A stretch of DNA of 64,000 nt from Rhexocercosporidium sp. MPI-PUGE-AT-0058 (lineage: Eukaryota > Ascomycota > Leotiomycetes > Helotiales). Under the pieces are notes generated by a model. The model did not search any database. It saw nothing but the letters and a program-made list of their open reading frames with translations, and was not told the origin of the DNA. The stretch spans positions 930,001 to 994,000 of the forward strand of contig JAGTJL010000015.1 of the NCBI GenBank assembly GCA_020746875.1, given 5' to 3'. The position numbers and the translations under genes were made by a program. Shown one piece after another: positions 34,343 to 46,884 of this stretch (position 1 is the first letter of the stretch; every line of letters starts with the position of its first letter).

Positions 34343-37219
34343 TCATTCCGCAAATCCAACGCGCTTCACAGCAGCACTCTCCCCAGCAACTACCTCATCC
34401 TCCATAATCAAATCCATAGTATCAAGAGCGTTTGTCTGACCTGATGTAACTCTCGATAACATCGGCATACCACTTCGCTCTTGCATCTCTTGAGTCCGCG
34501 GCGGGGATTCAAAGTTGGTATTGTCCAGCAGCGATGGGTCGACTCCTACAAGGACTTCATGGTCTTGTGACGAATGCTGTTCCCCTCCACTCATACCCGA
34601 GAATGAGGTTCCTTGTTGTGTTGACGAAGCTTCCGCCTCCTCAGAACCACCACTGTTGCGTAACTCTCTCGCGGTGACATTGACACGCGCATAGGGGTTA
34701 GAGTCCTGGTTAACTAATGAGCTTTCATCGTACTTTCGTTTGCCTGGAGAGGATAGTCCAACCGGTAGAGTATCGTCCGCAACATTCTGATAGTCTCCAT
34801 TGACAGTTTGAGAATCTTCAGAACCCTGGAACTCGGACGCGAAAGTCCTGTTGTCGAACTTGACGAATGTCTGTAGAGTCGTTAGCGTGGCCACATTTAG
34901 CTTGGGAGTTTTTCTTAACTGACCTCCAGAGGTTTCGATAGTGGTAAATTGTACTTAAAGACATTCATCGCATCTTCACTGGCATACACGAGAATCATGT
35001 TTTTGCTCTCCTTTGCCGCCTCGATGACTTTCTCTTCGGTCGTTTTCTATAGCAATGTCAGAGTCCGTCGCGCATCTAAAGACAGCTAGCAAGCCTACCT
35101 CAACAGTCACAGGATTATAGCCCATGGGGGCGTAATGAATTCTCCACCACTGGTCTGGCGTATCCATTTCCATGTCAATGAGATCGGGTTCCGAGCGTCT
35201 ACAGATGTAGAATGTGCTTTTACTGGTACTGACTCCACGAAGAGTGTACTTGTGAAGCTGCGGAGCATCGGGGTCATTGGATGGTTCGGTGTAGAGTTTG
35301 GAGAGCTGGCGGAGCTCTGCTAGAGCCTTTTCCTTCTCCCCTTCCAACGCTGTGAAATGTTAGCGAATTAATCAATGGATGGGTTCCGTGACTTACCCAA
35401 AAGCTTCTTGTCGATACTGGCGAGGATCTTTTGCATCTCATCTGAAAGTCGTTCCGCAGCCTTGGCTTGACGCTGAGAAGCCATCATGTCAACGTCAACA
35501 TCGATCAAGGACTCTTGGTCGCCCTCGAGCTCTGCCACATCATGCTTGAGTGAGGCTTTGAATAAGTCCTGCACCTTCACAATCTTCCCAGTTCTCGTCG
35601 GAACCAAAGATAGCTTCTCTTCCAAGGTACGAATTCTGGTTAACTCTTTCTCGACTTCACGCTTTTGCAAACGCATATCTAGAGCGGCCTGTCGTCCGGA
35701 TTTTAGGTAGCGATCTGGATACCACACTGTAGGGATCTCAACAGGCTTACGATCACCTGAACCATCCACCTTGAATGATATGACTTCCGCAATTCGTGAT
35801 AGGTAAGGGCACTCCGCGAGTTCAAAACTTCCAAGCTGAGGCCACAGAACTTCGTCGGCAATATCGTAGAAGGTCTCCTGCGAGGAATCCTTGGGAGGAA
35901 GATCAAGTTCCAGCATTGCAAAAGTCTTCTCGTCTCTTGCTGTATCCTGAGCTTCAGATGGGACGCCAGCACTGAATATCATATCAATCATTTCCTTGTC
36001 AACCTCTCTTGGGGGCTCGACCCTTTCACAGGCAAGTTTCCAAGCTGAGAAGACAGCCGAGGGCAAATCTGGTTGACTTCTGTACGCCCGCTTGACGTCG
36101 TGACTATCTGCCAATGGCTCAACAGAACCATAGCTTCGGTCTGTCTTGTCCAGAAATGCCATTAGTCGTTGAAGCTCTGCGTCGCAGTCCTCCAAGAGCG
36201 TCTCCTCGCCTTGCACTGTCACAACCTGCGTCTCGATCGACTTTCCAGACCACCACTCGGAATCGTGACCATAAGACGGAAGTTCTTTGCGCGAGTAGAG
36301 AAAGACATTTCGTGCGAGTGGAATCTCATGGTAGATTGTGATGACAGCATTAAGGCGAGTATCCTGAGCCATGGGCTTCAAGAAAGCTGGAGCTCCTGGT
36401 TCTCGTTTTCGGTCCGCTGGCTCTGGGTCCAATATCTCGCGTGAAGAGGTCTTCCCAATCGGAACCATATCCCACTGTCCTTGTTCGTATTGGCTTCGGG
36501 TTGCCGGGCCAAAGTGAACCACCTCTGTGCCAGTGACGCCACTCTCTTGTGGTGGCATACCCAAATCGGCTCTGGATGCCGCGAGGGCTTGTTGGAGTTC
36601 CGGATCAGCATTATAGTCGTGGTCCATAGAGTTTCTTGGGTCGGCTATAAATCTTGTGTTAGTTGACTGCCTGAAACTTGGTACCCTATACATACCAGCT
36701 GCGTGCTCAGCGGTCAGATCAATAACCTTACTCAGTGGTGATTTATTGTTGCTTGTTCTTGAAGGCGGGCGGGATGGACCTCCATCGTACCGTCCTGGAA
36801 AAGGTCCTGGGTCATCTGGAGCATGTATGTCAAACGCTTTCAAAAGAGGTCAGCAATAGTAGCCACCGGGCCCATAGAGAAAAGTCTCACATATGCCATG
36901 GTTGTTGAACTCGCCATCTCGACCACTGTTGAACTGTCCCTCGTCCCACCGGTACTATAATGGGGTTGAGCAAGCTGGCAGATTTCGTGAAGGACTTTCC
37001 CTACTTTGTTGGTATCCGGGGAATCATAGTATTCGTTCAGAGCTTGCTCAACATTATTATTATTACCCTGGGGACAGCTCCATTAGCAATGATATGGCGC
37101 GAGGACACTGAAAGACCTACCTTCAGTCTCGCAACAGCCTCTGGTCTCTGCACTGTATGACCGACCAGGTCCAAGAAGCTATTTACATCTGCCTCTGACG
37201 GTTGGAACTGAGCCGTCAT
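34343..37219 (-). CDS. UBA/SIM/UIM ubiquitin-binding protein, probable inactive USP
   Basis: Seven exons: 37219-37121, 37067-36950, 36836-36696, 36644-35397, 35349-35099, 35046-34924 and 34870-34343, giving 835 aa. Order: a UBA-like helix bundle (about 8-55; DVNSFLDLVGHTV, GNNNNVEQALNEYYD), a SUMO-interacting-like VIDLT (about 110), a ubiquitin-interacting motif DPELQQALAASRADLG (about 132-148), then a long region resembling a USP fold (AFLKPMAQDTRLNAVITIYHEIPLARNVFLYSR) with no Cys box. UBA, SIM and UIM in this order recall USP25/USP28. A late coiled coil (LQKREVEKELTRIRTLEEKL) and an acidic, disordered tail follow. Binding to ubiquitin or SUMO is inferred. The 51-nt intron 36645-36695 has no stop and is in frame, so retention would add 17 residues. 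Confidence 0.8.
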
Positions 37220-38045
37220 TGTTGCAAATGCACCTCCGTCGACAAGGCTTGGAAGGCGTAGGATAGACAGGTATCTTAGAGCTTCTGCCGGGGCATGAAT
37301 CTGAGGAGGAAGCAAGTTTGCAACGTCGATGGATAGTCCCGGTCTAAAACTGGAAGTATCCGTGACCGTTTGCAAAGATCTGCAAGTCCCCAGGGAGTGG
37401 GGAGAGATATTGGTGTACGGAGTGAGGGTGAGGCTTGGGAGAGCTGCGAGGAGCTTCGACCAACAGCGACTAGCAGCAGGGCTCAGAGTAAGGTTCGGTG
37501 CCCCTGTCAATATCGCTCGATTGCTTGCACGTGCGTTCTTTTTTGAAATTGAACTCCAGTGCACAACCGTGATAGCTTGGTAGTCTGCTGGGGAATATAT
37601 GAGGTAGGCGATTGTATTTAAAAGTTCACAGATTGTCAATTGAACGTCGCAAAGGGAGCTGATATTCCAGGCACACCAGAGCTGGAAAGGAAATGCCCAA
37701 GGTAAGATCTCAAAAAGAATTTATTGCAGAAGTTGAATTTACCAATCGCCGAAGTGCTTCCCATCCTTTGTCCACATTAGCCCCCCATATGTATGCATAT
37801 CCAGCCTCCCTACGCCAGATCTAAGAAAGCCCAGATGGATTCCGCAGGTTCATACGCCGCAAGTATCGATACCATGCCTGCCAGTACGCCACTGAGAAGC
37901 CACGCTATGCTATGCAGTAAATGAAAATATGACGCCAGTCCCACTGGAATCCAGTGAACAAAAACGCCTCTTCCGACATCGTGAGACCAAATGTACAGTC
38001 GTGTGCTTGAAAGAAATCCCTGGTACCGATGCCGAAATAGCCCTT
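37220..38045. other. UIM-gene upstream region and CDC34 3' end, no gene
   Basis: About 830 bp between two genes on the same strand. It should hold the UIM-gene promoter and leader (right of 37219) and the CDC34 terminator (left of 38046). Overlapping short frames on both strands have no motif. Confidence 0.4.
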
Positions 38046-38852
38046 TCAGAGCTCCTCATCCTCGTCTTTATCTTCCTCGCTCTCCTCCTGCTCCTCTCCA
38101 TCCTCTTCATCTTCGTCCATCTGATCATCTCCAGAACTGTCACTGGCACCGAAATCGTCTTCGTCGCCGGACTCGTTCCAGAAATCATCATCCTCGGTCA
38201 TCTTTGCTGGAGGAGCCTCGACAAGTGTAGTTGGCATGACGAATCCGTCTGGGATGTCCTTCTTGGACGCCTGAACCGACTCTCCAGCCTTCTTGTTGTA
38301 CTCCTCCCGGTTGTCACGGTATAGAATTCCGGCATCAACGTTGGCGGGGGAATTGATCTCGGGGTCGTCGAGGAGAAGTAGGATGGAGCGGAGAATAGAC
38401 TCGACGCTTTGGATGGAAGACCAGCGCTCGTTTGCTGACTCCCCAGATTGCTCGTCCTCGCCTGGGGCGTGCAAGATCGAGATGCAGACCCGACCGTCGG
38501 GATAAATGTTGGGGTGGTAGATGGGCTTGAGGAACTTGAAAGTCGGTGGAGAGAAGGGATAGTTTTCGCTGAAGCCCATTTCGCACTGTAAAATGGTTAG
38601 TTTCCATTCAGGAACATCCAAGGGCTGGGTATGTTCACCTTGAAGTAGGCACCGTCCCAAGCACTATCCGGATTGATGATCATGAGACCGAGGCTCCATT
38701 TGAAGAGAGCATCTCCCTTCAGCTGTTGGAAAGGTTAGTATAGCCACGGCAAATGACGTCGACGGGAGAGCACCTACTTCGACTCTGACCCATTTCTCCT
38801 TCTCCAATCCCTTGAGTTCGCTCATCAAGCGTTGCTTTGCCATGGTAGCCAT
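38046..38852 (-). CDS. CDC34: E2 ubiquitin-conjugating enzyme CDC34 (UBC3)
   Basis: Exons 38852-38778, 38722-38639 and 38585-38046 (introns 55 and 53 nt) give 232 aa. The UBC fold carries the active-site cysteine 87 in PDGRVCISILHAPGEDE. The family-specific acidic insert (GEDEQSGESANE) follows directly, as in Cdc34/UBE2R. The C-terminal tail (about 180-232) is strongly acidic, the part that docks on the cullin-RING basic canyon. With SCF ligases it builds Lys48 chains on cell-cycle inhibitors such as Sic1/Rum1 type proteins. It lies just downstream of the UIM-protein gene on the same strand. Confidence 0.97.
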
Positions 38853-40085
38853 CTTGACGTAATGTGTGGGGGTGTCTGGTTGGTAAAGACTGGCTGGGCT
38901 GTATTTACTGAGAGGATTGCAGGTTCGAAGATCGAGTCTGTTTGCAGTTTTTCTGCTCCTGCTACGTGTTTGTCTGTCTGTTGCAAAGATGAGTCGTGTG
39001 GTCGGACTTGGGGCGAGGGCGAGGCGTGGAGATCGGAGGTGGTGCTGATCAACGGTCGGTGGAGGAGGAACGAGACAAAGTCGTGTGCAGTTGGAAGAGG
39101 AGGAGGACGAGGGCTGGCCGGTGGGTTTCTCGAAGCAGATGCCTTTAGTCTTGTCTTGTGGAAGTGCGCGGCGGTGAATATGCACCAGAGTCGTAGGTCA
39201 GCTCAAGATTGTCTATAAAAGCGAGGCAGTTTCGAAGGTGAATCGGACTGGTCTGGCGTTGGAGTGGTAGAGTGAAGTGGCATGCCCATGCCTGCGCCCG
39301 TGCTCATGGCTCTGCCTCGTCCTCGTCCTCATCCCCCGTCTGGAGCGATCCAGGGATGAAGCGGTCCGGACGCCACTAAGCAAGGATTTGCTTGATCGGC
39401 CCAGTCGATAAGAATATTCGGCATTTTCGGTACAGTACGACGGTCTGCTTATCGGCGTAGGAAGGCTTTTGTGATTTATACCGCTCCAAAAATAGCCCGA
39501 CATCTAATCATGCTGGACAATGCCTTGAAGGGCTTCATTTTTGAAAGACATGGGACGGATCATACTTTGGTACTTTGTTAAATTGCTACTTGGAACTTCT
39601 GATACCGAAGAGGGGAAAATAAGAAAAGGCCTGACCAAAAAAAAAAAAGGCTCAGTCAGCTGAAGAGATGAGAGAATCTTAGTCCTCGCATGATCCGACA
39701 AACACCGTCCATACTCGCCACCTCTCCACGCACGAGACTGAGATGGGTAGAAGCATCACAACTGACACCCAGGTGACGTAAAGTCAGCTAAGATAGGAAC
39801 TAGAATCCGCCGGTATACTCTTGTTGTGGCCATGAGAGGTCTCAGACGACAACTTTGTCTCTCTGCCTTGCGTTTCTTTCCTTCTTCTGTCTTGTTCACG
39901 GACCTGGAAGCAACCGAGTTGCCTCGAGTCATCAAGTAATTTAGTGATCACTCCGCTGTCCTGAAAATCTCCAGAACAGTCAGTCGAACCTTGCGATCTA
40001 TTTTACCGTTTTACCTCTAAAAGCAGAAAGATAGTGTCAGATCTGAGATTCTATGAACTCAACTATTCTCGCTTGTCTCACTTCC
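38853..40085. other. CDC34 upstream region, no gene
   Basis: About 1.2 kb between the CDC34 start and the 3' end of the next minus-strand gene. It is long for this gene-dense window. It holds the CDC34 promoter, a 12-A run near 39640 and a Glu/Arg-like (CCTCGT)n patch near 39315-39335. No protein frame or RNA gene could be supported. Confidence 0.4.
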
Positions 40086-41327
40086 CTATTCTGCAATGAA
40101 ATTCTGCACAACCTCGATGAACTCATCTGCTTCCTCCATATGTGGCATGTGACTCGACTCCGCAAATCTTACCCACTTCACCTTCTTGATATTCCTAAAG
40201 AAAGGCTCGACGACTTCATCCTGCGCCTCATCATACCTTCCATTGATGAGAAGAGTTGGGACCTCGATCTTGTGAACTTCATCAATGATAGTCCAAGTCT
40301 TCAGCGTTCCACTAATGAAGAACTCGGAGGGCCCGTTCCTGTTTACTATCAGCTGAAGCTCCTGTAACCGGAACTTGGGTTATTAAAATAGAGATGGGAG
40401 GCAAGAAATTACTAACATCGTTCCATAAACCGTCGGGTCCTTCTTTAACGCATCGAAGCTATCCACCAAGTCCTGTGGAAACGGATCCACACGACAGAGA
40501 TGCTTCTGATAAAACACCATAACAGCAGACTCATACTCCTCACTATCCGTCTTCCCCTCCCTCTCACACCTTTCCAAAACCTCCTGCACCTCCTCCGGCA
40601 TACCCCTCTTCAACTTCTCCGCCGCCTTCATCCACTTGAAATAGTCAGCACTGAGATCCCAATACCCAATGCTCCCAAGACATCTGCATCCCGTCCAAAG
40701 CAATAGCGAAAGCACAACGAGAAGGAGGGGGGAATAGACATACAAGTTCCATACTCGCCGGCGAATCCGCAACTACCAACCTCCTCAACCCACTCGGCCT
40801 CCTGATCGCATGCATACCCCCCAACATACCCCCCCAGCTCTGACCCAATACATCGTACCTCTCAATTCCCAGCGCCTTAATCAGATTCTCCAATTCGTCC
40901 AGGAAGAGCTTCGGAGTCCAGAACTTCTCCGGGTCGGGCTGAGAGGGGAGATGTGTGGATTTGCCGCAGCCGATTTGGTCGTAGACGATTACGGGCGTGG
41001 AGGTGTTAGCTGTAATGGCACGGAGGGGGAGGAGGTAGTTGTGTGGAACGCCGGGGCCGCCGTGTAGGCAGATTAGGGGTGTGCTGGTTGGGGTGAGGTG
41101 GCCGAAGATTTTGTACCACTGGGATGGTTAGTCTTTGGTTGATGCGTGGGAGCTGGGGTGAGTGTTGAACTAAAGCTTATACTGAAGTGAAGCTTATGTT
41201 GGAGAGAACTGAGGTGAACGGCTCAGAAAGAGATATGAGATGGCAATCCTACGGTTTTGCAAGGCCCATCAACCTCTTCGACATGAAAGTCGATCTCCCC
41301 TTCAGTACTGGGAATATCTTCTTTCAT
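40086..41327 (-). CDS. Proline iminopeptidase-like alpha/beta-hydrolase (peptidase family S33)
   Basis: Exons 41327-41253, 41118-40744, 40634-40417 and 40338-40086 give 306 aa. The oxyanion motif HGGPG is at 44-48 and the nucleophile Ser119 in GQSWGGMLG. Asp in NGRYDE and His in SSHMPH complete the triad. The third join (SPASMEL to WMKAAEKL) uses a GTATGT donor and a CAAG acceptor with a GCTGAC branch site just before it; other acceptors break the frame. The family removes N-terminal proline or hydrolyses L-amino-acid amides. There is no signal peptide, so it should be intracellular. The true substrate is unknown. The coding strand runs C-rich (exon 2 start) to G-rich. Confidence 0.9.
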
Positions 41328-42010
41328 CTTGGCAAACTTCAGCTGAACGTGGATTGTTGAAAAGATGAAGCAAAGTAAGTGACGACATCGGTTTGAAGCT
41401 TGAAGTGGGGGGAGGGTTTATGTGTCAGGTAGCTTGACGAAGTAAGTACCTTCCTAATCAAGAAGCCCTGGGTGCCAGCCTATGGAGAAGAAGAATGGAA
41501 ATTGATTACATGCACAGATGCAGTCATGCTCACTCGCCTCCTCAAATTGAATCTTACTTCTTAAACAAAGTCAGCTATAACATTCGCTAAACTCGTGTAT
41601 GCAACTTGCACATCCGGATGCGACCACAGTTGCTGGACGGTACTGCAATGAGCATTCACTCGCCTCGTCTGGTATTTCTTCTCAGCAGATTCTCGCTATA
41701 GCTAGACTTCTAGCAGCGAATTCACCCAATCGCCACATGAAAGTGACTCCCACACCAACTGACACATGGGGCTTGGAGAATAAGGGTTTGTAATAAGCTC
41801 TGAATTGTGTCTTCGAATCTGGGCCACGAGAATGAATACCGCCAACTCCTACGCTGTGTGAAGTAAGTCTACAACAGAACGCCAAAAGACATGGTATCAC
41901 CGTACAATCGCTACAACATGCTACCATCCTTCCGAATACCAAAAACGTAAAGGTCCGTCTCAAAAGAGAACGGTTTTCAAAAGCACGGACGCCCTGATAC
42001 TGCTGTCAAA
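41328..42010. other. Intergenic, no gene
   Basis: About 680 bp between the S33 hydrolase start and the Cut12 stop, both on the minus strand. Short frames only. No motif, repeat or RNA gene seen. Confidence 0.4.
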
Positions 42011-44384
42011 TCAAACTCGATTCAGAAGATTCTCCTTGTCTGCTCCTGATGACTGTGCTTTCCTCTTCTCTGCTTGCTTCTGCTCCAGTCTAGCACGCGC
42101 CGCTGCTGCCCGTTCTGGCGGAATAGGATTCCTCATCCTCGAGCTGTCCAAGTTTGATACGCGACTTGAGGCCATGTTCGCATTTTGACGGCTGATATTG
42201 CCATTCGACTTCTGTCTCGAGAGCTCGTGCGAGACTCGAGGTCGGACCATAGCTGCCCTGGGAGGACTAGAAGCAATATTGAACATAGAAGGGGCTGGGC
42301 TTGGACGGCAGTTTCTCTCGTGGATAACTCGACTGGTGATTGGTGGAAGTGATGGCTTTGCAGCTGGAAGCTGCAATTCTGGGGACTCCAGAGACATGTT
42401 CAAGAGACGATTTGTTAAGGGCGTCAGTGGACCCGTCGGTGTATGGTGTACTGGACCTGATCGTTGAAAGGGAGTTGGCTCGTCGTTAGCCTTGTTTATA
42501 ATTTCCGATAGATTAGAATGAGAGGAGCGATGCTTGGGCGAACCAGTGGGTGTCTCGGAGCAGGATGTCTTTGAGGGTATGAGAACTTTAGACGGCCGTG
42601 AAATAGATTGACTCGAAATCGGTATCTGACTTTCTCGCACGTGGAGAGGCTCAACAACGGGAATTGATTTCGAAGCGAGGCTCGAGGCATCGAGCCTCCT
42701 CTCTCTTGTCTCTCTCGAATATGGAAGATCCTTGGAGCCCTTCTTCTCATTCTTCAGATCTTCAATCTGCTTCCGTAGGTTGGCAACAGTTCGATCGTGC
42801 TCAATAGTCTTCTCCTGCAGCACTCTCTGGAATTCCAGGGAATTGGATTCCGCGCCACGTAATGAAGCTATTTCCTTTTTCAAATCCACGACTTGATCAT
42901 GACGCTTCTTCAAGAGATGCTCTGCATCGCGGCGTTGTGACTTCGCTTGTTCCTTCAATCGGTCGTAATCATTCTGAAGATTTTGGACAATCTCGTCCCG
43001 CTTCTGACGGTGCTCATCTGATGACTGTCGCTTCTGCTCACACTTCTCCAGGTGTTTCTCCAGTCGCAAATCAGCATGAAGCAATTGTTGAGTCAATTTG
43101 CTATTTTCGTCTTGAAGTTTCTGAACTGATTTGTCGGCGGCGGATAAGGATTGACGGAGGTTGGAAAGCTCTTCTTTCATAGAAGTCATCTCTTTGAGCT
43201 GCTCACGCGCCTTTCTCAATTCGCGGCATGTTTCCATCTCAGTCTCTTCCGAATGACGAGATGTTCGATGCTTTCTCGCACGTTTGCTCGGGCTACATTC
43301 ATTATCGTCACCTTCGAGCGCCGCACGAAACTCCTCTACTTGAGCCTTGTATTGAACACCCAAAGCCGCTTGTCGTGCAAGTTCCTTCACTAACTCAGGC
43401 GCGTCATCACCATTGCCATCTTTACCTAAAAGGGCAATGCGAGCAGATATCTCAAACATTTTGTCTTCCATGTTTGCAACTGTCTGCTGTGATTCTTTCA
43501 ATTTCTTCGCGAGGTCGATGTTCTCAGCATCCTTGTGCTTAGCGTATGATTTGGCAAGTTCCTTGTAAGCCATGAGCTTCTTCATTCCGACCAGAGCTTC
43601 TTCGTGATATTGCTCATATTCAGACTTCCAAAATTTCCCTGACTTAGAATGCGGATGGTTGAGGTCCAGAGTCATGTCCATATCCGTGTTGTCGCCATCC
43701 TCCAATTGACGCAGTAGATCTTGATTGCTCTGAGGCGGGTTGCTGGTCTTGCTCGATTCTGTCTTTGAGCTCGCGGCTGCTGTTGCTCTCGACTTTCTAG
43801 CTGCCAGCTCTACTTCCAGCGAAGTACGCGAGGTTTGGGTCTGGGGGGTCTTTACCTCTCTGGAGTCCTCGAGAGCACGGGTGAGAGAAGTCTTGCGTAC
43901 TGGTCGTGCAGGAGCTTCTGATTTTAGAGCGAATGGTGTCGGGAATTGTTTGTCTCCATCTTCTGCCAACCGGTTTCGTCCTCTTCCGGCAGCATTCTGC
44001 TTGTCCACTTCTTTATCCGCCACCTCATTCCCGAAAGATACCGTCTTGCGTCGTGTTGTCGCAGTGCCAGGCGTCAGCAAAATTCCTGGAGGCTTGGTTG
44101 GCGAAAGACTCCGTGGTTGTGACTCTTTGGTACTCTTGTTAGCTTCAGCTGCAGATTCCGTCTCGATTTCGTAGATCGTATCATCGTCTGGCCGAGCTGG
44201 GACCCCGAAAATGGCACTCTTCAAAGCACGAGCAGCAAACACTGGAGCAGGGGTTTCTGGAGGTTCTCGATCCGGGTTGTTTTCTGACAATTTGTCAGTA
44301 TCAAAGACATCAAGTTTGGACGTGGTTTAAGCTACCATCGACGCGATTTCCCTCGGCGGGTCGACCCAACCACCAATTGAGCAT
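42011..44384 (-). CDS. cut12: Cut12-like spindle pole body protein
   Basis: Two exons, 44384-44336 and 44283-42011 (intron 52 nt), give 773 aa. The short first exon encodes MLNWWLGRPAEGNRVD and splices to ENNPDREPPETPAPVFAAR, followed by LKSAIFGVPARPDDD and PGILLTPGTATTRRKTVSF, the hallmark of the fungal Cut12 family. The core FWKSEYEQYHEEALVGM begins long coiled coils (about 225-530). The C terminus is Ser/Pro-rich with an Arg/Lys-rich end. In S. pombe Cut12 sits at the spindle pole body and helps activate Cdc25/Polo at mitotic entry. The role here is inferred from family. It diverges from ORC2. Confidence 0.9.
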
Positions 44385-44774
44385 GTCTTCGACTGCAAGG
44401 CTCTAGGTGATTAGCAAAGATTGATTGCCATCCACTGATTCAAGTAGCAAGATTGGTGCTTATGTGTGCGCGCGTGTATGGAAATTTCAAGTTAACTTCA
44501 TGTCGCGATGTAAACTCGAAGGTTTTGTTGACATTCAAAATGGCAGTCGCGACACCCCTGCAGCGCAGGGAAGTAGCGGGTTCATCCCGCCTTTAGCGCC
44601 ATCGCGGATAAATATTAATTCGCTCCGCCATCAGGAGAGCGCGACCGCGTTTGAAGCTTGGAAGTTGAGTGTTGCAGGTTGTCATGACATTGGTACTGGT
44701 AAGTCAAATTTTCAGTATATAAGACCAATTGCAGATCTCACACTTTTCTAACATGTGGTACAGATAACTCAACA
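44385..44774. promoter_or_regulatory. Divergent cut12-ORC2 promoter
   Basis: These 390 bp lie between two divergent start codons of cell-cycle genes. They contain a palindrome GCGGG-ttcat-CCCGC at 44576-44590 and several CGCG cores (near 44480, 44506, 44549 and 44646). Such GC-rich elements recall MBF/E2F-type sites, but no exact ACGCGT box is present, so factor identity is open. Confidence 0.45.
44699..44763 (+). other. Probable intron in the ORC2 5' leader
   Basis: The donor GTAAGT at 44699, a TCTAAC branch-like site near 44747 and the acceptor TACAG ending at 44763 define a 65-nt intron, which ends 11 bp before the ORC2 ATG. This matches the other introns of the window in length and signals. 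Confidence 0.6.
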
Positions 44775-46618
44775 ATGAAGCGTAAGAAGTTGGACGTTTT
44801 AGAGGTCCGAACGGACGATGAACCAGCGATGAAGAGGACTCGCGCAACAAAGGGAACGCCAAAGGCAGTAAAGAAGGCTTACCAAAATGGAACGCTTTCA
44901 AAAATTGCCAGAGCAGACAACACAGTTGAGGCTGAGGAGGGCTCTGATCTCTCGGAGATTGAGACTGAAGATGCAGCTAAAATTGAGGAAGATGGTTTCG
45001 AGAATGGCGCATCTGAGAGCGAAGCGCCAGCTACTACCCCGAGGAAGGATACGCAAGGAACTCCAAATAAAGCATTGGGCGCAATGATGAATGGAATAAC
45101 ACCAAAAAAGCAACTGCTTAGAAAGAAGCTCTTTGCAACGCCAGTAAAAACAACCGAATCGACCGGGGAAAATGATACTCCAAGGATCGAACGAAATGCG
45201 AATCGCTCAGCTAGAAGGAAGAGCACAAGGAATCTCATCGAGAGAACGATACTAGGCAACACTAGCGACAACGATGAAGAGGATGAGGATATCGCGCAAC
45301 AAATATACGACTCGGAGGAAGATGGGCTGGGACAAAATGGCGATGACGATGTGGGTGTGGTCATGGACGAGAGTGCCGCTCCAGAGACTCCCTCCAAACG
45401 TGGGAGAAAAAAAGGAACCAAGGTCCCACGACGGTCACCAACTCCCCCTCAAGATCTGACGGCACACGAGAAATACTTCTTCCAAAATCGCGGTGGAAGA
45501 GCCAAAACCTCAAACAATAATTTGTCGTCGTTGGCGCTGCTCGACCATGAAGAATATTTCAATCACGCACGTAATTTGAAAGATTCACATGCAGAAGATA
45601 TCAAGTTCTTAGAACTGCTGCATGCTGAGTCCTTTAATCAGTGGCAATTTGAATTGAGTCAAGGTTTCAACCTTTGTGCATTTGGCTGGGGTTCGAAACG
45701 ATCCCTCCTCATGCAGTTTGCAGACCACATCTACAAGTCGCAAGCAGACCATGCAAAGGCAAATATAGTTGTCGTTAACGGCTATGTCAACAACTTGACA
45801 ATTCGAGATGTCTTGAATACTGTTGCTTCTGCCATTGTGGAACGCGGGCATAAATTAGGGTCGCAGCCAGCCGAGATGCTTGAGAATTTAATAGCTTTGC
45901 TCGAGAAAGACAAAGCTCAGGACATAACTCTCATCATGCACTCTATCGATCGAGTCCCTCTTCGGCGGCCTGCTACTCAGACCATCCTCTCTCGTCTCAG
46001 TTCGCATCCTCAAATTCATTTGGTAGCCTCTGCCGATCATCCCTCATTTCCACTCCTCTGGGATAGTTCGCTTCGGTCAGCATACAATTTCTTGTTTCAC
46101 GACTGCACTACATTTCAGCCGTACAGTTCTGAAGTGGATGTGGTAGACGAAGTTCACGAACTGCTGGGGAGAAGTGGGAGGAGAGTCGGTGGTAAAGAGG
46201 GAGTAAGCTTTGTGCTGAAGAGTTTACCCGAAAATGCAAAGAACTTGTTTAGGGTGCTAATAGGGGAGCAATTGGTAGCAATGGATGAAGGTTTAGGGGT
46301 AACGGTAGAAGGAGATGAGGAAGATGATGGTGTGGATCCACGATCAGGCATCTCTAGAAGGGGGGAAGTGGGCGTAGAGTACAGAGTACTGTATCAGAAG
46401 GCGGTGGAGGAATTCATCTGTAGCAACGAGATGAATTTCAGGACACTGCTGAAAGAGTATGTTTCCCCCATTTTTATTCCATACTACTTGCTAACTCGGG
46501 TAGATTCCATGACCATCAGATGATACAGAGCCGGAAAGATGGACTTGGAACAGAGATTTTGTCTGCACCATTTCGAAAGGAGGAGCTTGAGAGTATTTTG
46601 GAAGACATTGCGTCTTAA
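44775..46618 (+). CDS. ORC2: Origin recognition complex subunit 2
   Basis: Two exons, 44775-46456 and 46504-46618 (intron 47 nt), give 598 aa. The first ~230 residues are charged and disordered, with acidic patches and basic AT-hook-like parts (KRGRKKGTK). The ORC2 core follows from about 235: HEKYFFQNRGG, FNQWQFELSQGFNLCAFGWGSKRSL, VVNGYVNNLT, and HLVASADHPSFPLLWDSS. The last exon completes the winged-helix part (FHDHQMIQSRKDGLG). ORC2 is a subunit of the six-part complex that marks replication origins and loads MCM helicase. A frame that stops at 46523 without the second exon would lose the conserved C terminus. Confidence 0.96.
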
Positions 46619-46884
46619 TTGGGAGTCGACACAATTGTACATTATTTACTGGAGCATCAAGCATGGCGCTGGGGAAAGGTAGCATATGGGGAGCATAGGG
46701 CAGGGAATACCAATGAAGACATGAATTAGAATCGATATCTTTGGAACATCAGATCCTGCTGAAATCACCCGAGGCACCTTGGGGAAAAGGGGAATATGTC
46801 ACGTGATAAGGCTTCCAACTCGGGATTTTAGCTTCGCAGCCTTGCGAAATTCCACCTCACTCCATCCTCACTTCACGACCACGG

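Noticed and set aside
38918..38940. GCAGGTTCGAAGATC resembling a tRNA B box
   Set aside because: The consensus GGTTCGANNCC is not met and no cloverleaf fits upstream.
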